Below, in pieces: positions 23,331 to 34,140 of a stretch of 64,000 bases of DNA. Where the stretch lies: NCBI RefSeq assembly GCF_041146395.1, contig NC_090989.1, positions 245,014,843-245,078,842 of the forward strand. The letters are read 5' to 3'. Source of the DNA: Eulemur rufifrons. Its lineage: Eukaryota; Chordata; Mammalia; Primates; Lemuridae. The notes beneath the pieces are model-generated. The model did not search any database. It worked only from the letters and a program-made list of their open reading frames with translations, and had not been told where the DNA came from. The translations under genes were made by a program, and so were the position numbers. Position 1 is the first letter of the stretch. Each line of letters begins with the position of its first letter.

Positions 23331-23920
23331 TGTAGGGAACGCTTTCCCTTTGCCCTCAGAAGTTTTGCTGAAAAACAAACTCACAAATGGCAGATTAATT
23401 GGAGAAAGGGCATACAGATTTATTTAACGTGTACACAGAAGCCTTCAGAATGAAGACCCAACCCCCTACAATGGGGTGCAGAAGCTTTTCTACCATCTTG
23501 AGATTATAGGAAGAATGTGAGCTCAGAACACGGCAAAAAAAACAAAAACAAAAACAAAAACAAACAGGTGATGGTGGTAAATCAGGTTTGAGTGTCAAGA
23601 CAGGTTATTGGGGGGAGAGAAGAGGAGCCTTGGTTAGCAAATATGTTCTTATCATGTACATGAAATCTCACAGTAGCAGCCCGCAAAGAAAATAGATGGT
23701 AATGTCCCTGTTAGATCTTTAGAGGTGTCAGCTCCCAGTTAATCTTTCCTGGATCTGGACAAAGGATGGCCTAGTTGCATTAATGCAGATTCTCACAAAT
23801 GCAAATTTTTCCCACAAAGGACAGCTTTTCAGGGCTACCTCTTTTTGCTGGCTCTCTGACAGCCATCTCAAAATATGTCAAAGAAATATATTTGGGGCTA
23901 AAATATTTTGATTTCCTTCA
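23331..23920 (-). mobile_element. ERV LTR, copy B
   Basis: This element of about 590 bp runs TGTAGGGAAC..TTCCTTCA. In reverse it carries the same R/U5 as 4213-4874 (complement of AAACAAACTCACAAATGGCAG, then the AATAAA signal at about 23,420). Its U3 matches 62298-63241 along nearly its whole length ('gtaaatcaggtt', 'ggatctggacaa', 'tcaaagaaatatattt'). It splits an old L1. No clear target duplication is seen at these edges. Confidence 0.7.
23534..23564. repeat. (AAAAAC)n simple repeat
   Basis: Four to five units of AAAAAC within LTR copy B. The related LTR at 62298-63241 lacks it, so it expanded after insertion. Confidence 0.85.
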
Positions 23921-24273
23921 CCCTCTTACCTCCATTGACTATCTTTCCTACTCTCCAGAGTACCCTGAATTTGATGTTTATCTTTCCCAAGAAATCTTTA
24001 CATTTTTACTACAAATGTATATATCTCTGACCAATAGATTATATTGTTGGGTATACTTGTAATATTTATATAGATAAAATCTTATGATATGTGTCCTCTT
24101 GCAACTTAAATTTGTCAATATCATGTATGCAAGATTCAGCTATACAGAATACATAGAACCCTGTTCTAATTATTTAAGGATCTAATAGTGAGTACACTAT
24201 AACTTATTCATTTTTATATTGATTGATATTTAGACTTTTCCAACTTGTCACTACTTAAAATAATGTTTAAAAA

Positions 24274-24274
<1 letters not shown>

Positions 24275-24306
<32 letters not shown>
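24275..24306. repeat. (GT)16 microsatellite
   Basis: Sixteen GT units within the old L1. Confidence 0.95.
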
Positions 24307-24308
<2 letters not shown>

Positions 24309-25149
24309 CTCCATGGGCACATGTAAGGATCTTCCTAAAAAGCATACACAGGAGAGATTGTTTGGTCATGAGGGATAAACACAAAACACTTTATGATGTA
24401 TTGTAAAACCTAGTGGATATAGCAATTTATATAGTTACCTCCACAATAGGAGGGTCCCCATTACTACATATATTTGCCAACACTTTACACTTTCAACCTT
24501 TTAGTTTTTGTCAATTTATGTGTGAGAAAAGATATCTTTTCATGGCATTTGTCCTCATTTCCCTTAGCATTAGTGAGATTGGGCAGCTTTTATTACAATT
24601 TTGACTATTTGATTTTTTTCTCTTATGTAAATTGTCTGTATAGATACTGTGTCCATTTGCTAGAGTATTTATCTTTTACTTATTGATCTATAATGTTTCA
24701 TGTTATAGATATTAATCTGTTGTCAGTTATATGACTTGCAGATATGCATATGTTGTCTTAGTTTGTGGTCTGTCTTACCACTCAGATACAAAGAAGTTTA
24801 CATTTTTTAAAGTAATCACATTTACCAACATTTCTCTTTACGTTTTATGCTATTTAAAATTGTTAAACGAAGTCATATAGGTACTGTATTTTATTCTACA
24901 CATTTAAAAGTACTCTCTTCCAAATTTAAGCCTTTGACTTACCATGAAATGATTATCATGAATGGTATGAGGGAGTGTTGTGGGTTTGTTACCAAACCAA
25001 ACTGAGGTCTCCTTGCTGGGCACAGTAAAGCCAGACACTGGAGCAGAGAGTTGCAGAGGGAGAAAGGCATTTTTTTTTTTTAATATGGGAAATATTCATG
25101 ATAAATTATTAAGTGAACAGTGCAAGTTAAAAACAATAGTTTCATATTT

Positions 25150-25265
25150 TTTTCCCCACCCCCCCTTTCCCGAGTCAGCACCTTCAAGTGTTACCACTCC
25201 CCAAACGGTGCGCAATGCACTCATTGTGTAGGCATACCCCCATCCCCTCCCCCACCCCCCACCTC
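25150..25265. other. G-rich tracts of the L1 3' UTR (G-quadruplex-prone on minus strand)
   Basis: On the plus strand these appear as CCCCACCCCCCC (about 25,153) and CCCCCATCCCCTCCCCCACCC (about 25,238). A guanine-rich 3' UTR is a known general feature of mammalian L1; folding itself is inferred. Confidence 0.7.
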
Positions 25266-25314
25266 AGTCTGATGTCCAATTGGTGTCGTTTCCAGATTTG
25301 TATTTAGGTGATGA

Positions 25315-26383
25315 TCAGGGAAAGCAATTTTCTGGTGAGTACATGTGATGCTTGTTTTTCCATTCTTGGGATACTTCACTTAATATAATGGGTTCCAACT
25401 CTCTCCAGGAGAACCATAGAGATGTCGTATCTTCATCATTCCTTATAGCTGAGTAATATTCCATAGTATACATATACCACAGTTTACTAATCCAATCATG
25501 TATTGATGGGCATTTGGGTTGTTTCCACATCTTTGCTATCGTGAATTGTGTTGCTATAAACATTTGGGTACATGTGCCTTTGTTACAGAATGACCTTTTT
25601 TCCTTTGGGTATATGCCCAGTAATGGGATTGCTGGGTCAAATGGCAGGTCTACTTGAATCTGTTTAAGATATCTCCATAATGCTTTCCACAGGGGTTGCA
25701 CTAGTTTGCAGTCCCACCAGCAGTGTATGAGTGTTCCTGTCTCTCCACACCCACGCCAACATGTGTTGTTTTGGGTTTTTTTGATAAAGGCCATTCTCAC
25801 TGGGGTTAAGTGATATCTCATTGTGGTTTTGATTTGCATTTCCCTGATGATTAGAGATGTTGAACACTTTTTCATATGTTTGTTACCCATTTTTATATCT
25901 TCTTTTGAAAAATTTCTATTCATGTCCTTTGCCCACTTTTTGATAGGGTTGCTTGATTTTTTCTTGCTGATTTTCCTGAGTTCTAAATAGATTCTTGTTA
26001 TCAGTCCTTTGTCTGATGTGTAGTATGCAAAAATTTTTTCCCATTCTGTAGGTGGTCTGTTTATTCTCTGGACTGTTTCTTTGGCTGTGCAGAAGCTTTT
26101 TAATTTAATCATGTCCCATTCATTTATTTTTGTTGCTGCTGTGATTGCCTTGGGGGTCTTCTTCATAAATTCTTTGCCTAGGCCAATGTCTGTAAGAGTC
26201 TTTCCTACATTTTCTTCTAGAATTCTGATTGTATCACGCCTAAGGTTTAAGTCTGTTATCCACCGTGATTTGATTTTTGTGAGAGGTGAAATCTGTGTGT
26301 CCTGTTTCAGTCTTCTACAAGTGGCTAACCAATTCTCCCAGCACCATTTGTTGAATAGGGATTCTTGTCCCCAGAGTATATTC
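25315..26383 (-). pseudogene. L1 ORF2 C-terminal fragment, open frame
   Basis: About 355 codons of ORF2 remain open without a stop. The product would cover the region after the reverse transcriptase core, with NKWCWENW, a [10 protein letters not shown] segment and the C-terminal cysteine motif C-x3-C-x7-H-x4-C (CWRGC, then a His, then CWWDC at about residues 212-229). It ends MYSPENCFP. The endonuclease and RT catalytic regions are absent because of 5' truncation, so it cannot mobilise itself. The ATG of the open frame and the next three codons come from the flanking target duplication, not from L1. Confidence 0.9.
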
Positions 26384-26918
26384 GAGAAAGGCATTTTTAT
26401 TGCAGGGCACCATGCAAGGAGAATGAACAGCTAATGCTTAAAACCCAAATCTCCCCTGGCTTACAAGCCAGAGTTTTTATAGGCCAGGGTATATTTCAGG
26501 AAGGCCTGGTCCCAAAAAGCAGGATATCCTGAAGTGGGGAAGGCATAGATTCAGAGATTCTTGGGTTAGAACAAAGGAATAAGATGGGCATGACAGGCTT
26601 CTCAGGGGGGAAATTTAGAACAAAGGATGGCAGTCAGAGTTTGATTCCTCAGTTCCCCTTTATCTGCATTTCCCATCTGATGGAGTTTCTGAAAAACAAC
26701 TCAAGAACGTATCTTAAGATGTCATCTTTTAGTTTCCATAGGGAACCGAAGTACCTCGTAACTCTGGCTTGTCTGGAGGGCCATTGTTCTCATTAGGTTG
26801 TCCATTCACTTTTTAAGCCTGGCCAGGTGCCTGGACCTTCCCCCGAAGGAACTCAAGATTTTCCTTTTTTCCATGTTTGACACCCCCAGCCCAGGCCTGT
26901 AAGAGGGAATCCCTGCTC

Positions 26919-27370
26919 TGTCTCAGGTTGAAGTATGTCTCCCCCAAATTCATACGTTGAAGTCCTAACCCCTAATATGTCAGAAGATAACCTAACTTGG
27001 AAAGAGGGTCTTTATAGAGTTAATCATTTTAAAATAAGGATATTAGAATGGTCTGTAATCCAACATGACTGATGTCCTTATAGAAAGAAAAACTTGGGGA
27101 TAGACACGGTATATAGTGAGAATGCCACATGAAGATGAAAGCAGAGATCAGGGTGATGCTTCTACGAACAAGGACTGCCAAAGATTGACAGCAAACTACC
27201 GGAAGCTAGAGGAGAGGCATGGGACAGATTCTTTCTCACAGCCCCCAGAAGGAACCAACCCTGACGGCACCTTAATCTTGGACTTCAGAGTCTCCAGAGC
27301 TGTGAGACAATAAATTTCTGTTATTCAAGCCACTCAGTTTGTTACAGCAGCTCTAGAAAACTAGAATAGG
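26919..27370 (+). mobile_element. MLT1D-like MaLR LTR
   Basis: Diagnostic order: 'cccccaaattcatacgttga', 'agtcctaacccctaatatgt', 'agagggtctttatagagtta', 'gactgatgtccttatagaaa', 'gcagagatcagggtgatgct', 'gacttcagagtctccagagc' and 'gtgagacaataaatttctg'. It ends near AACTAGAATAGG. The 65-codon ORF inside it is incidental. Confidence 0.85.
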
Positions 27371-28660
27371 CAGAATTAATTTACCTATTTTTCAGTATGG
27401 TTAATCAACTGTCCCATAATCATTTCTTGAATACCTCATCTTCTTGTCACTTAATTGAATTATCTTGTTTGTGTGAGATAAGTTTCCATGTGTGTCTGAA
27501 CTCTATACTTTTTTTTCTTTTTTTTGGAGATAGAGTCTTGCTCTTTTGCCCTGGCTAGGGTGCTGTGGTGTCGGCCTAGATCACAGCAACCTCAAACTCC
27601 TGTGCTCAAGGGATCCTCCTTGCCTGAGCCTCCCGAGTAGCTGGGACTACAGGCATGTGCCACCATGCCCAGCTAATTTCTTTCTCTATATATTTTTAGC
27701 TGTCCAGATCATTTCTTTCTATTTTTAGCAGAGTTGGGGTTTTGCTCTTGCTCAGGCTGGTCTCGAACTCTTGGCCTCGAGCAATCCTCCTGCCTCGGCC
27801 TCCCAGAGTGCTAGGATGACAGGTGTGAGCCACCACGCCAGGACTGAACTCTATACTTGTGAAACATATATCTGTCTATCTTTACACTAATAGTGAAAAG
27901 TCTTAATTATTATATTCAATTGTATGTCTTTATAACATCTGATACTGCGAGATCCCTTCCCATAATTCTACTTTAGACTCATTTCAGCTATTTTTTTCCA
28001 TTGTTTATCCATATAAACTTTGGAATAAACATGTTAGTTGAACGAAAAATAAAATTTTAAAGAGAGTTAGCATTTTTGATTGAAATTGTGCGTTTTCAAT
28101 TTGGGAATAATTAAAATCTTTACAACATTGAGTTTTGCTATTCATGATACCACATATCACTTGGTTTATTTTGGTATAGTTTAATATTTTTAATAAAGTT
28201 TTCTAATTTTCTCCATAAAAGTCTAGTGTAGCTTTTGACTGATTTAATCCTAGATCTGTTACTTTTAGAAAATTTTTCATTGAAACCATAAGGAATATTT
28301 CTTTAATAATACATTTTTTCACTGGTAAATGAATGCAATTGTTTTTTTACACATAAAATTTGAATACAATAGAATTGTTCAATTGTTAAGTCCAAATAGT
28401 TCACTTCTAAATTCTCTTGATTTCATAGGAAGATAATCCAATAATAGGTAAATAACATCACATATATTTAATTTCTTTTTCTTTTCTTGTTACACTTACT
28501 AGGGCCACTGGTACAACATTGGATAATGTATATTCTTGTCTAGTTTTCAACTTAAAAATGAATGTTTCCATGATTTGGCTATTAAGTATGATGTTTGCTA
28601 CAGCTTTTTTCATAGATATATTTTAATCAAGTCAAGTTAAATCTCTAAGTCATTCTCATG
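27371..28660 (-). mobile_element. old L1M ORF2 remnant, interrupted by an Alu
   Basis: Reversed L1 ORF2 text: 'gttaatcaactgtcccataa', 'tatctgtctatctttacact', 'tttgggaataattaaaatct', 'ttacaacattgagttttgct', 'gggccactggtacaacattg' and 'ggctattaagtatgatgttt'. It is highly diverged with no open frame. Confidence 0.7.
27511..27843 (-). mobile_element. strepsirrhine-type Alu dimer with perfect 15-bp target duplication
   Basis: Flanked by CTGAACTCTATACTT at 27,496-27,510 and 27,844-27,858. In reverse it shows a T tail, right arm, the expanded linker (TCTATATATATTTTTAGCTG, TCCAG, ATTTCTTTCTATTTTTAGC) and left arm ending CACCACGCCAGG. Inserted into the old L1 around it. Moderately diverged; not the youngest Alu here. 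Confidence 0.95.
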
Positions 28661-31259
28661 AAGAGTGAAGTTTCAGAACCATTTTCCCAAATAATGAATA
28701 TCAAGAAGATTCTAAACATTCCCTTTTTTTCTTATGCTTAAAACTTTGTTCCTAAAAGTTTCCCTTCTTCTTGTAGGATTTTTCAACATATTAGTTGTTA
28801 ATATAGATGAAATATCTAATTAAAAAGAAAACCCAGGAAAAGGTGAAACACAAATATCTCACTCACATAAACTCAGTTTATCCTTTTAGTATTATTGATT
28901 TTTATTGTGCTTCCTGGGGAGAGATGGGAATGATCGCTATCTCTAAGCATTGAAGGAGCATGGCTTTGATGTTAAATTTCATTTACTTTATGCTTTTGTA
29001 CAGTGTTTGTGGTCCAATTCTTGCTCAAATCCCCTTATATGTCCTAGGTTTAGTCTGCTAATATTTTCTCTAACATTTTAACAAGAAAATTTATAGTAAA
29101 GTGGAAATACCCTCCATTACAACTGCTTAGATCAATGTGACAATATTTTAGCCTTCATTTCTCATTTTTTATGTATCTATATTTTTTACCAATCCACATT
29201 TCTCCCAAGATAATTCTAAGGAGTTCAACAAGTAAAATGTCCATGTTCCACTACCCACTCAAAATGATGACAGTTTTCTCCTCTACTTCTCTGGCTAAGA
29301 AAAACAGGAACCCATCCTCCATTTTCTCTCCTTCAAAGCTTCCTGTTGATCCCCTACTTAGGCTTAGCTCTCTTTTAATAAATATATATTTTTTCAAGGT
29401 CTCCATTGAAGTAAAGTATATAGGAAAAGGAAGTTATCTTCTTCCCATGTGTGTGAAGATGATCACTCAATTAAAAATGAAGAAACTGCTGAAATCATTA
29501 CACTGCATTAGGTAAATAGCCCCTTTATTGCATTGTCAGGTTTGCTTCACATAAAATTAGAGCAATCATTGGGAATGTACTTGCTACCTATAGGGTATAT
29601 GTTTCCAGCCAATATGTAATAGCAAAATATGGTTCAAATCCATTGTTGAAATTCACGTACATATCAATTTATTCTACACGTTGATTTTTTTGTCAAACAA
29701 AGGTTTGGAGCAATTATTCTCCTGGAAGTTCTCAGCTGGACTTCAACTATTTATTTTCTAAAAGGATTTATACATAAAAGTTTCTTTCTTTTTAAAAAAT
29801 TTTCTTCTAAAACCATGCTAAATGAGGAAAGGAGTAGATTATACTGAATTTTGAATAGGTTTGTAATTTTTACTAAATGATAAATATTAATTTTTATTTA
29901 AAAATACAATAAAATGTTAAGGCTTTTAGTTCCCGACTATTGTGCACAGCAATCTACCAAGTTAATTCAAATTTAATTTGTAATAATTACTTCTGTAATA
30001 CATAAATTATATGGTACCATATATTAAGTGATAATAGTACATATTACAAAATGAGCTGACATCTTAACAAAAACTTCCTAACACATGGCTATTACACTGG
30101 AGGAAAACAGTATTGTGAAGTAGCTACACTTGCAATTCACTTAGAAAATGAATTATAATGCATTAATGCCTCTGAATAATTGGCAAGTAAATGAACAAAA
30201 AAAACTACAGGACCAGCCATAGGTATTTATGTTATTTGAGGGTGAGAGAGGTAAAGGCAAGGGGGAGAGAAATTGGAAGAAAGCCTTGTGTTTAATAAGT
30301 GCTTACACGTGTGCTAAGCCATCTTATAACATTTAACCAGCAGACAGGTCTGAAATGCAATTACTTTCTATTTATTATTTTGCTGATTTGTTTGCTAATA
30401 AAATGTTATTGCCCAATGACAATGTTGAATTAACTACATAATGATGCTCTTGAAGATTAGCTAGATTAAATCATAGACTCCAATGGCTGAAGAATTACTT
30501 CAGAGATCATCTGGTCACTCCCAAGTTTCTCAGTAGCAAAATCCCTTTTAATTCATTACATAAAGATAACTGTTCATTCTATCTATGGCAAACCCTCTAT
30601 TCAATATTTAAACTCTTTTTTCTTCATTACCAAAAGTTTAAGTTTTATCAGGGTTGCAAAGATGTCTAATTAAATCTTCAATGTCACAGCCAAACTCGAG
30701 GTTAAGGTTGGCCATATCATACAGTTTTAGTAAAAAAAAAAAAAAAAAAATAGGAAAACATTTTCTTTCCTGACAAAAAGAGAACAAGATGCTTTTCTTT
30801 TTATCTTAAATACTGATGTAAAGGAGGAAGCTACAACAGCCATCTTGTTGTCTTGAGAGAAAGGTCAAAAGAATTGCATATGTTGACTCACATCCTTGAG
30901 CCCTGAAACAGCATTTAACTACTCCCCAATAGTTATGTGCAAACAAAACAAAAACGATCTATTTGTCAAACCATTATGATCTAGTTTTCTATTCCCACCA
31001 TCTAACATATTCTTCACTTATAAACTATCATTAAAATATTCCAGAGGTGGTAACTCCACAAAACTATATCAAATATACATTATTACTAAAGTTCTTCCAT
31101 CTGGATTTCCATAGACACTTCAGCTTCATATCATCCAAATTGAAATAACCATGGTCGTCTTGAAACCCTGCTCTTTCTTTTCTATTTCCTACCTCGCTAA
31201 AAAGAACTGCTTCTCACTGTATCACTCAAGTCAAAAACAGGAGTTGTAATGGCAGCCCC
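28661..31259. other. mostly unique AT-rich sequence
   Basis: Includes a 19-bp A run at 30,732-30,750. The 114-codon plus ORF at 29,171-29,515 has no recognisable motif. No gene is supported. Confidence 0.45.
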
Positions 31260-31450
31260 CATCCTCATAGGCTCAGTGCAATTTCTGTGTTAGCTCATTG
31301 GATCCTCTCAATAACTTGATGAGTTAGGTATAATATTAATGTTTTTCAATGTAAAACCAGAACATGGAGGTGTTAAATATTGTTCCAAGTTCACACAGCT
31401 TCTTAGGAACAGAGCTAGGATTTGAACATCAACAATCTGATAACATAATT
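31260..31450 (-). repeat. MIR SINE
   Basis: 'gatcctctcaataacttgat', 'gagttaggtataatatta', 'ttcacacagcttcttagg' and 'agagctaggatttgaac' form the reversed MIR order. Confidence 0.65.
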
Positions 31451-31664
31451 TATACTCAATGAATCCTCACTTCTCTTTCACTCACTCCCCATGTTCAATA
31501 GTTCACCAAATCCCGAGGGTGCTGTCACCATACCTGTCAAGTCTGTCTGCTTTGCTGCCTTTCCATTAGTGCTGCAGTGTCCTGTATTCAAACAGAAGGA
31601 TTCATAAGAGCTATAAAAATCCAATGAAGAGGAAAAGGAATAGTTATATAGGAGAACTAGAGGG

Positions 31665-31805
31665 AAAGGAAGCTAGCACTTATTGAGTCTCTGTTATATC
31701 CAGGGATTTATATTAGTTCATTTAATCTTCATAAAATCTCTGTGTAGTGGTTATAGTTATGCCTATCTGATAGATGAGAAACTAAGTTACACAAGTAGTC
31801 AGCAG
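31665..31805 (-). repeat. MIR SINE fragment
   Basis: 'agcacttattgagtctctgt', 'agttcatttaatcttcataa' and 'atagatgagaaactaagtta' give the reversed MIR 3' to middle region. Confidence 0.65.
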
Positions 31806-32449
31806 CAACATACTTAGAAACAAACAAACCAGTTGAGATGGAGCATAAGAATCAGAAGTTAATGGTGAAAGAACCATTATGTTGTTACTGATTGGTTTTA
31901 AAAGGTATCAGTTGTCCATATAGGGATAGCAGTTTAGCATTCTTTGGTAGTTATGTAATTTTGTGGCCACTGATTGTAAGTATCCCTGAAGCCAAAAGAG
32001 TGCATAGATGAAACTGATCACAAAAGTTTAAATACTGGGGCTATTCACAGCAGCATGTGTTTAATATGCCACAGTGGCAGCTTCATAATATTCTGTAGGA
32101 GCCAAGCATAAATTGATCTATGCAGATCCAACTCTAATCACAATGTTTCAGAGAGGAAAAAAAAGTCTTAGGCTGCTTGATTTCTAGAATTTAGAAAACA
32201 TATTTCACTGTAAAACTGCCTTTGAAATTTCAGAAAGAAAAGTATGCATTGAAAGCCAAATCAGATGAGCGGTCTGGTTTTATGCTCTGTCGAATGATAC
32301 CAGTTGCTTCTCCAATTTTGCTAAATCTTATTTGCTAACTTTAGTCCACATATTTTTTCCTTTTCCACTTTTCTTCCCCTTTGCCACTTTGCCCTTCTCT
32401 CTTTTGTGTCTGACTGATTAGCATAAAATGAACATACCACAGAGCTTTG
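31806..32449. other. unique sequence
   Basis: No repeat or gene is recognised. Confidence 0.45.
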
Positions 32450-32910
32450 CTATTTCTTAAAAATGTAAATGCAGAAAATAAAATCTTTGTTGAATGTCAG
32501 ACTCAGGCTGTTTCCCGCCATTTACAAAATGCTGGGCTCATTTTCCTATGAAACCATGGAAATTGAGGCAGTTAGATCGCAAAATGAAATGTCCTCGCAG
32601 GCTATTCCTGCATAGAGGGCCACTGACAAATTTTATGGCCTTGGATCCAGAAATAAACACCATTCGGTGACTGTTTGTACAGTCAGGCCATTAAGTGCAA
32701 TGATTTGTATGTCCTCAAGAGATCCCTTAAACTACAGTGCCTTGTGTTTGCAGCAGTTTGGCAGGAGTTGTATTTTTTTTTAATCCCGCAGTTCACTGGC
32801 CAATAAAATGTGTGCAAGGCACAATTCCTCTCCAGTAAGTATGCAACAAAAGAGGTGTGACTGTAGGCCTTTGTGGAGTCTCTGGGAGATAAGTCATGCA
32901 GGTAAATAAA
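32450..32910. promoter_or_regulatory. candidate conserved non-coding element
   Basis: About 450 bp without repeat signatures, with motif-like cores: GGCCATTAAGTGCAATGA (NKX-like AAGTG, about 32,687), CACTGGCCAATAAAATG (CCAAT plus AATAAA, about 32,794), GGCTGTTTCCCGCCATTT (E2F-like, about 32,507) and CCATGGAAATTGAGG. Texture suggests constraint relative to the decayed flanks. A lineage-wide alignment is needed to confirm it. Confidence 0.35.
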
Positions 32911-33899
32911 GTATGTTGAACGCTCATCTATTTTGTTTTGTTAAAGCCAATTTTTTCATGGGTGAGGATGCTTACCCTGTTTTTTGGCCACTCTGTGCTC
33001 TGAAACTTTGGCCCAAGTAATCCAGATAACTATCTCTAATTCTCTAATAGTTCTTAAGAGGGTTTTTAAAAGTAAAACCACATAAAGATAGAAAAAGTTC
33101 TGATGATAATGATTCAATCAACATTCTGCGATAAGGATTACTACTATTTACCAAGGAGTTTTCTTAAGCAAGCAAATATATTTGCAAGCAAAAATATTTA
33201 TTAAAAATTATATTCAGTGAGGAACCCTATATAAAAATTGGTAAGCCCCATCCCCCAGTTAAATATGGGCATTATGGTCTAGCATTATCTAATCTCTGTT
33301 CATCCAGGTCTGGATGCTCTGTGCTATTTATACAATTTATTTGTCTGTGGGCATTTGCTAATAGGTGCAGGCCTTTTGTATTTACTCCTATGATTGCCCA
33401 ACATTCACTTTAAAACTTTCTCAATAAATTTATACAGAATTTTTTAATAAAATTTTTTTCCCATTTCTCTCTGAAAAAATGATGGATGCTTAGTTTACAT
33501 ATTACCCAAGGAATGGCATTTATTCATTCATTCATTCATTGCAATTCTGAGCCTTGCAACGTTTTTACTTTCTGGTACTTTGTATCCTGATCTCTGAATG
33601 CCTTCAGTATCATCTAATGAGCTATAGAGGAAGGAAGTCATGAAAATTGAAAACTCTTTTTGATGGGAAGGGTTTTCATTGATGTCCAGACTGAAGATGA
33701 GTTTTCCACACTGGACAGAAATATATGCCATAAAATATCATTACTCCTCTTCTTTCCTTTCCACTCTCCAAGAACTGAAGCTCAGAAAGATATTTCTGAT
33801 TTAAACTTGTGACATATACCTAGAGCCCAAGATCAGGATGTACGGCACCTTATATACAGTAGGAATTTAATTAAAGTGCTTATTTTAAATGTGAAGGTA
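32911..33899. other. unique sequence
   Basis: Includes a short ATTC repeat near 33,524-33,540. No gene is seen. Confidence 0.45.
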
Positions 33900-34140
33900 T
33901 TTATGAAACTACTAATTCAAAGTGGATTGAGTTCTTTTATTGAGTACCAATTATGTATTAATATTGGGCACCGTGTGAGGCTCTAAGGATGCAAAAATTA
34001 GGTCCTGGCTCAAAGAACGCACTTTCCCTTCATCTTAGCCAAAAGGCCTGAGAAGTGATAACTCACTTTCTAGCCGGAAGAGAGACAGATACATAACTAC
34101 AAAGCAGAATATCAAGTGTCAAAATACAGACACATAAATT
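33900..34140 (+). repeat. old mammalian dispersed repeat fragment
   Basis: 'tattgagtaccaattatgta', 'gtgaggctctaaggatgcaa', 'ctggctcaaagaacg' and, after a small insert, 'agagacagatacataactac'. Same general type as the repeat at 3,260-3,960. Confidence 0.4.
34031..34060 (-). pseudogene. truncated U2 snRNA retro-fragment (5' end only)
   Basis: The minus strand reads ATCACTTCTCAGGCC followed by TTTTGGCTAAGATGAAG. This corresponds to the first 30 or so nucleotides of U2 snRNA with two substitutions and one inserted base, and includes the GGCCTTTTGGCTAAGAT block. It is bounded by CACTTTC at 34,020-34,026 and 34,064-34,070, and the host repeat reads through if one copy is removed. A tailless, L1-mediated insertion of a U2 5' fragment is the simplest explanation. 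Not functional. Confidence 0.75.

Larger units (their letters stand above)
23060..24975 (-). mobile_element. old L1 (L1ME/L1MC-type) 3' portion, interrupted by an LTR
   Basis: Diagnostic reversed L1M text on both sides of the LTR: 'gaaatatttcagatatacaa', 'gcacccgtgtacccactgcc', then after the LTR 'gaatttgatgtttatctttc', 'ttgcaacttaaatttgtcaa', 'atttgccaacactttacact' and 'gtcctcatttcccttagc'. The copy is heavily mutated with no usable frame. A (GT)n microsatellite expanded inside it at 24,275-24,306. Confidence 0.7.
25075..26383 (-). mobile_element. young strepsirrhine-type L1, 5'-truncated, with perfect target duplications
   Basis: The insert is flanked by a 15-bp direct repeat, GAGAAAGGCATTTTT, at 25,060-25,074 and 26,384-26,398. 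It holds the 3' third of ORF2, a stop near 25,315 and a 3' UTR with two G-rich runs, ending in an A tail (T run at 25,071-25,081 on the plus strand). The 3' UTR block near 25,205 ('gcgcaatgcactcattgtgt' on plus) matches the lemur-type L1 tail also seen at 41,641-41,826. Truncation, A tail and duplications all indicate target-primed reverse transcription. Confidence 0.93.
24976..26895 (-). mobile_element. ERV LTR interrupted at its poly(A) signal by a young L1
   Basis: The left part is 24,976-25,074 (TGTTGTGGGTTTGTTACC..) and the right part runs from 26,384 to about 26,895. Joined, they read as one reversed LTR. Read on the minus strand, the junction contains GCAATAAAAATGCC, an AATAAA polyadenylation signal, which is the point struck by the L1. 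Family not assigned; the 3' boundary on the plus strand is approximate. Confidence 0.55.

Noticed and set aside
26081..26434. 117-codon plus-strand ORF
   Set aside because: Antisense to the open L1 ORF2 fragment, so it is a shadow.
33524..33540. ATTC repeat or CRISPR-like spacing
   Set aside because: Only four short units with no spacers; a simple microsatellite.
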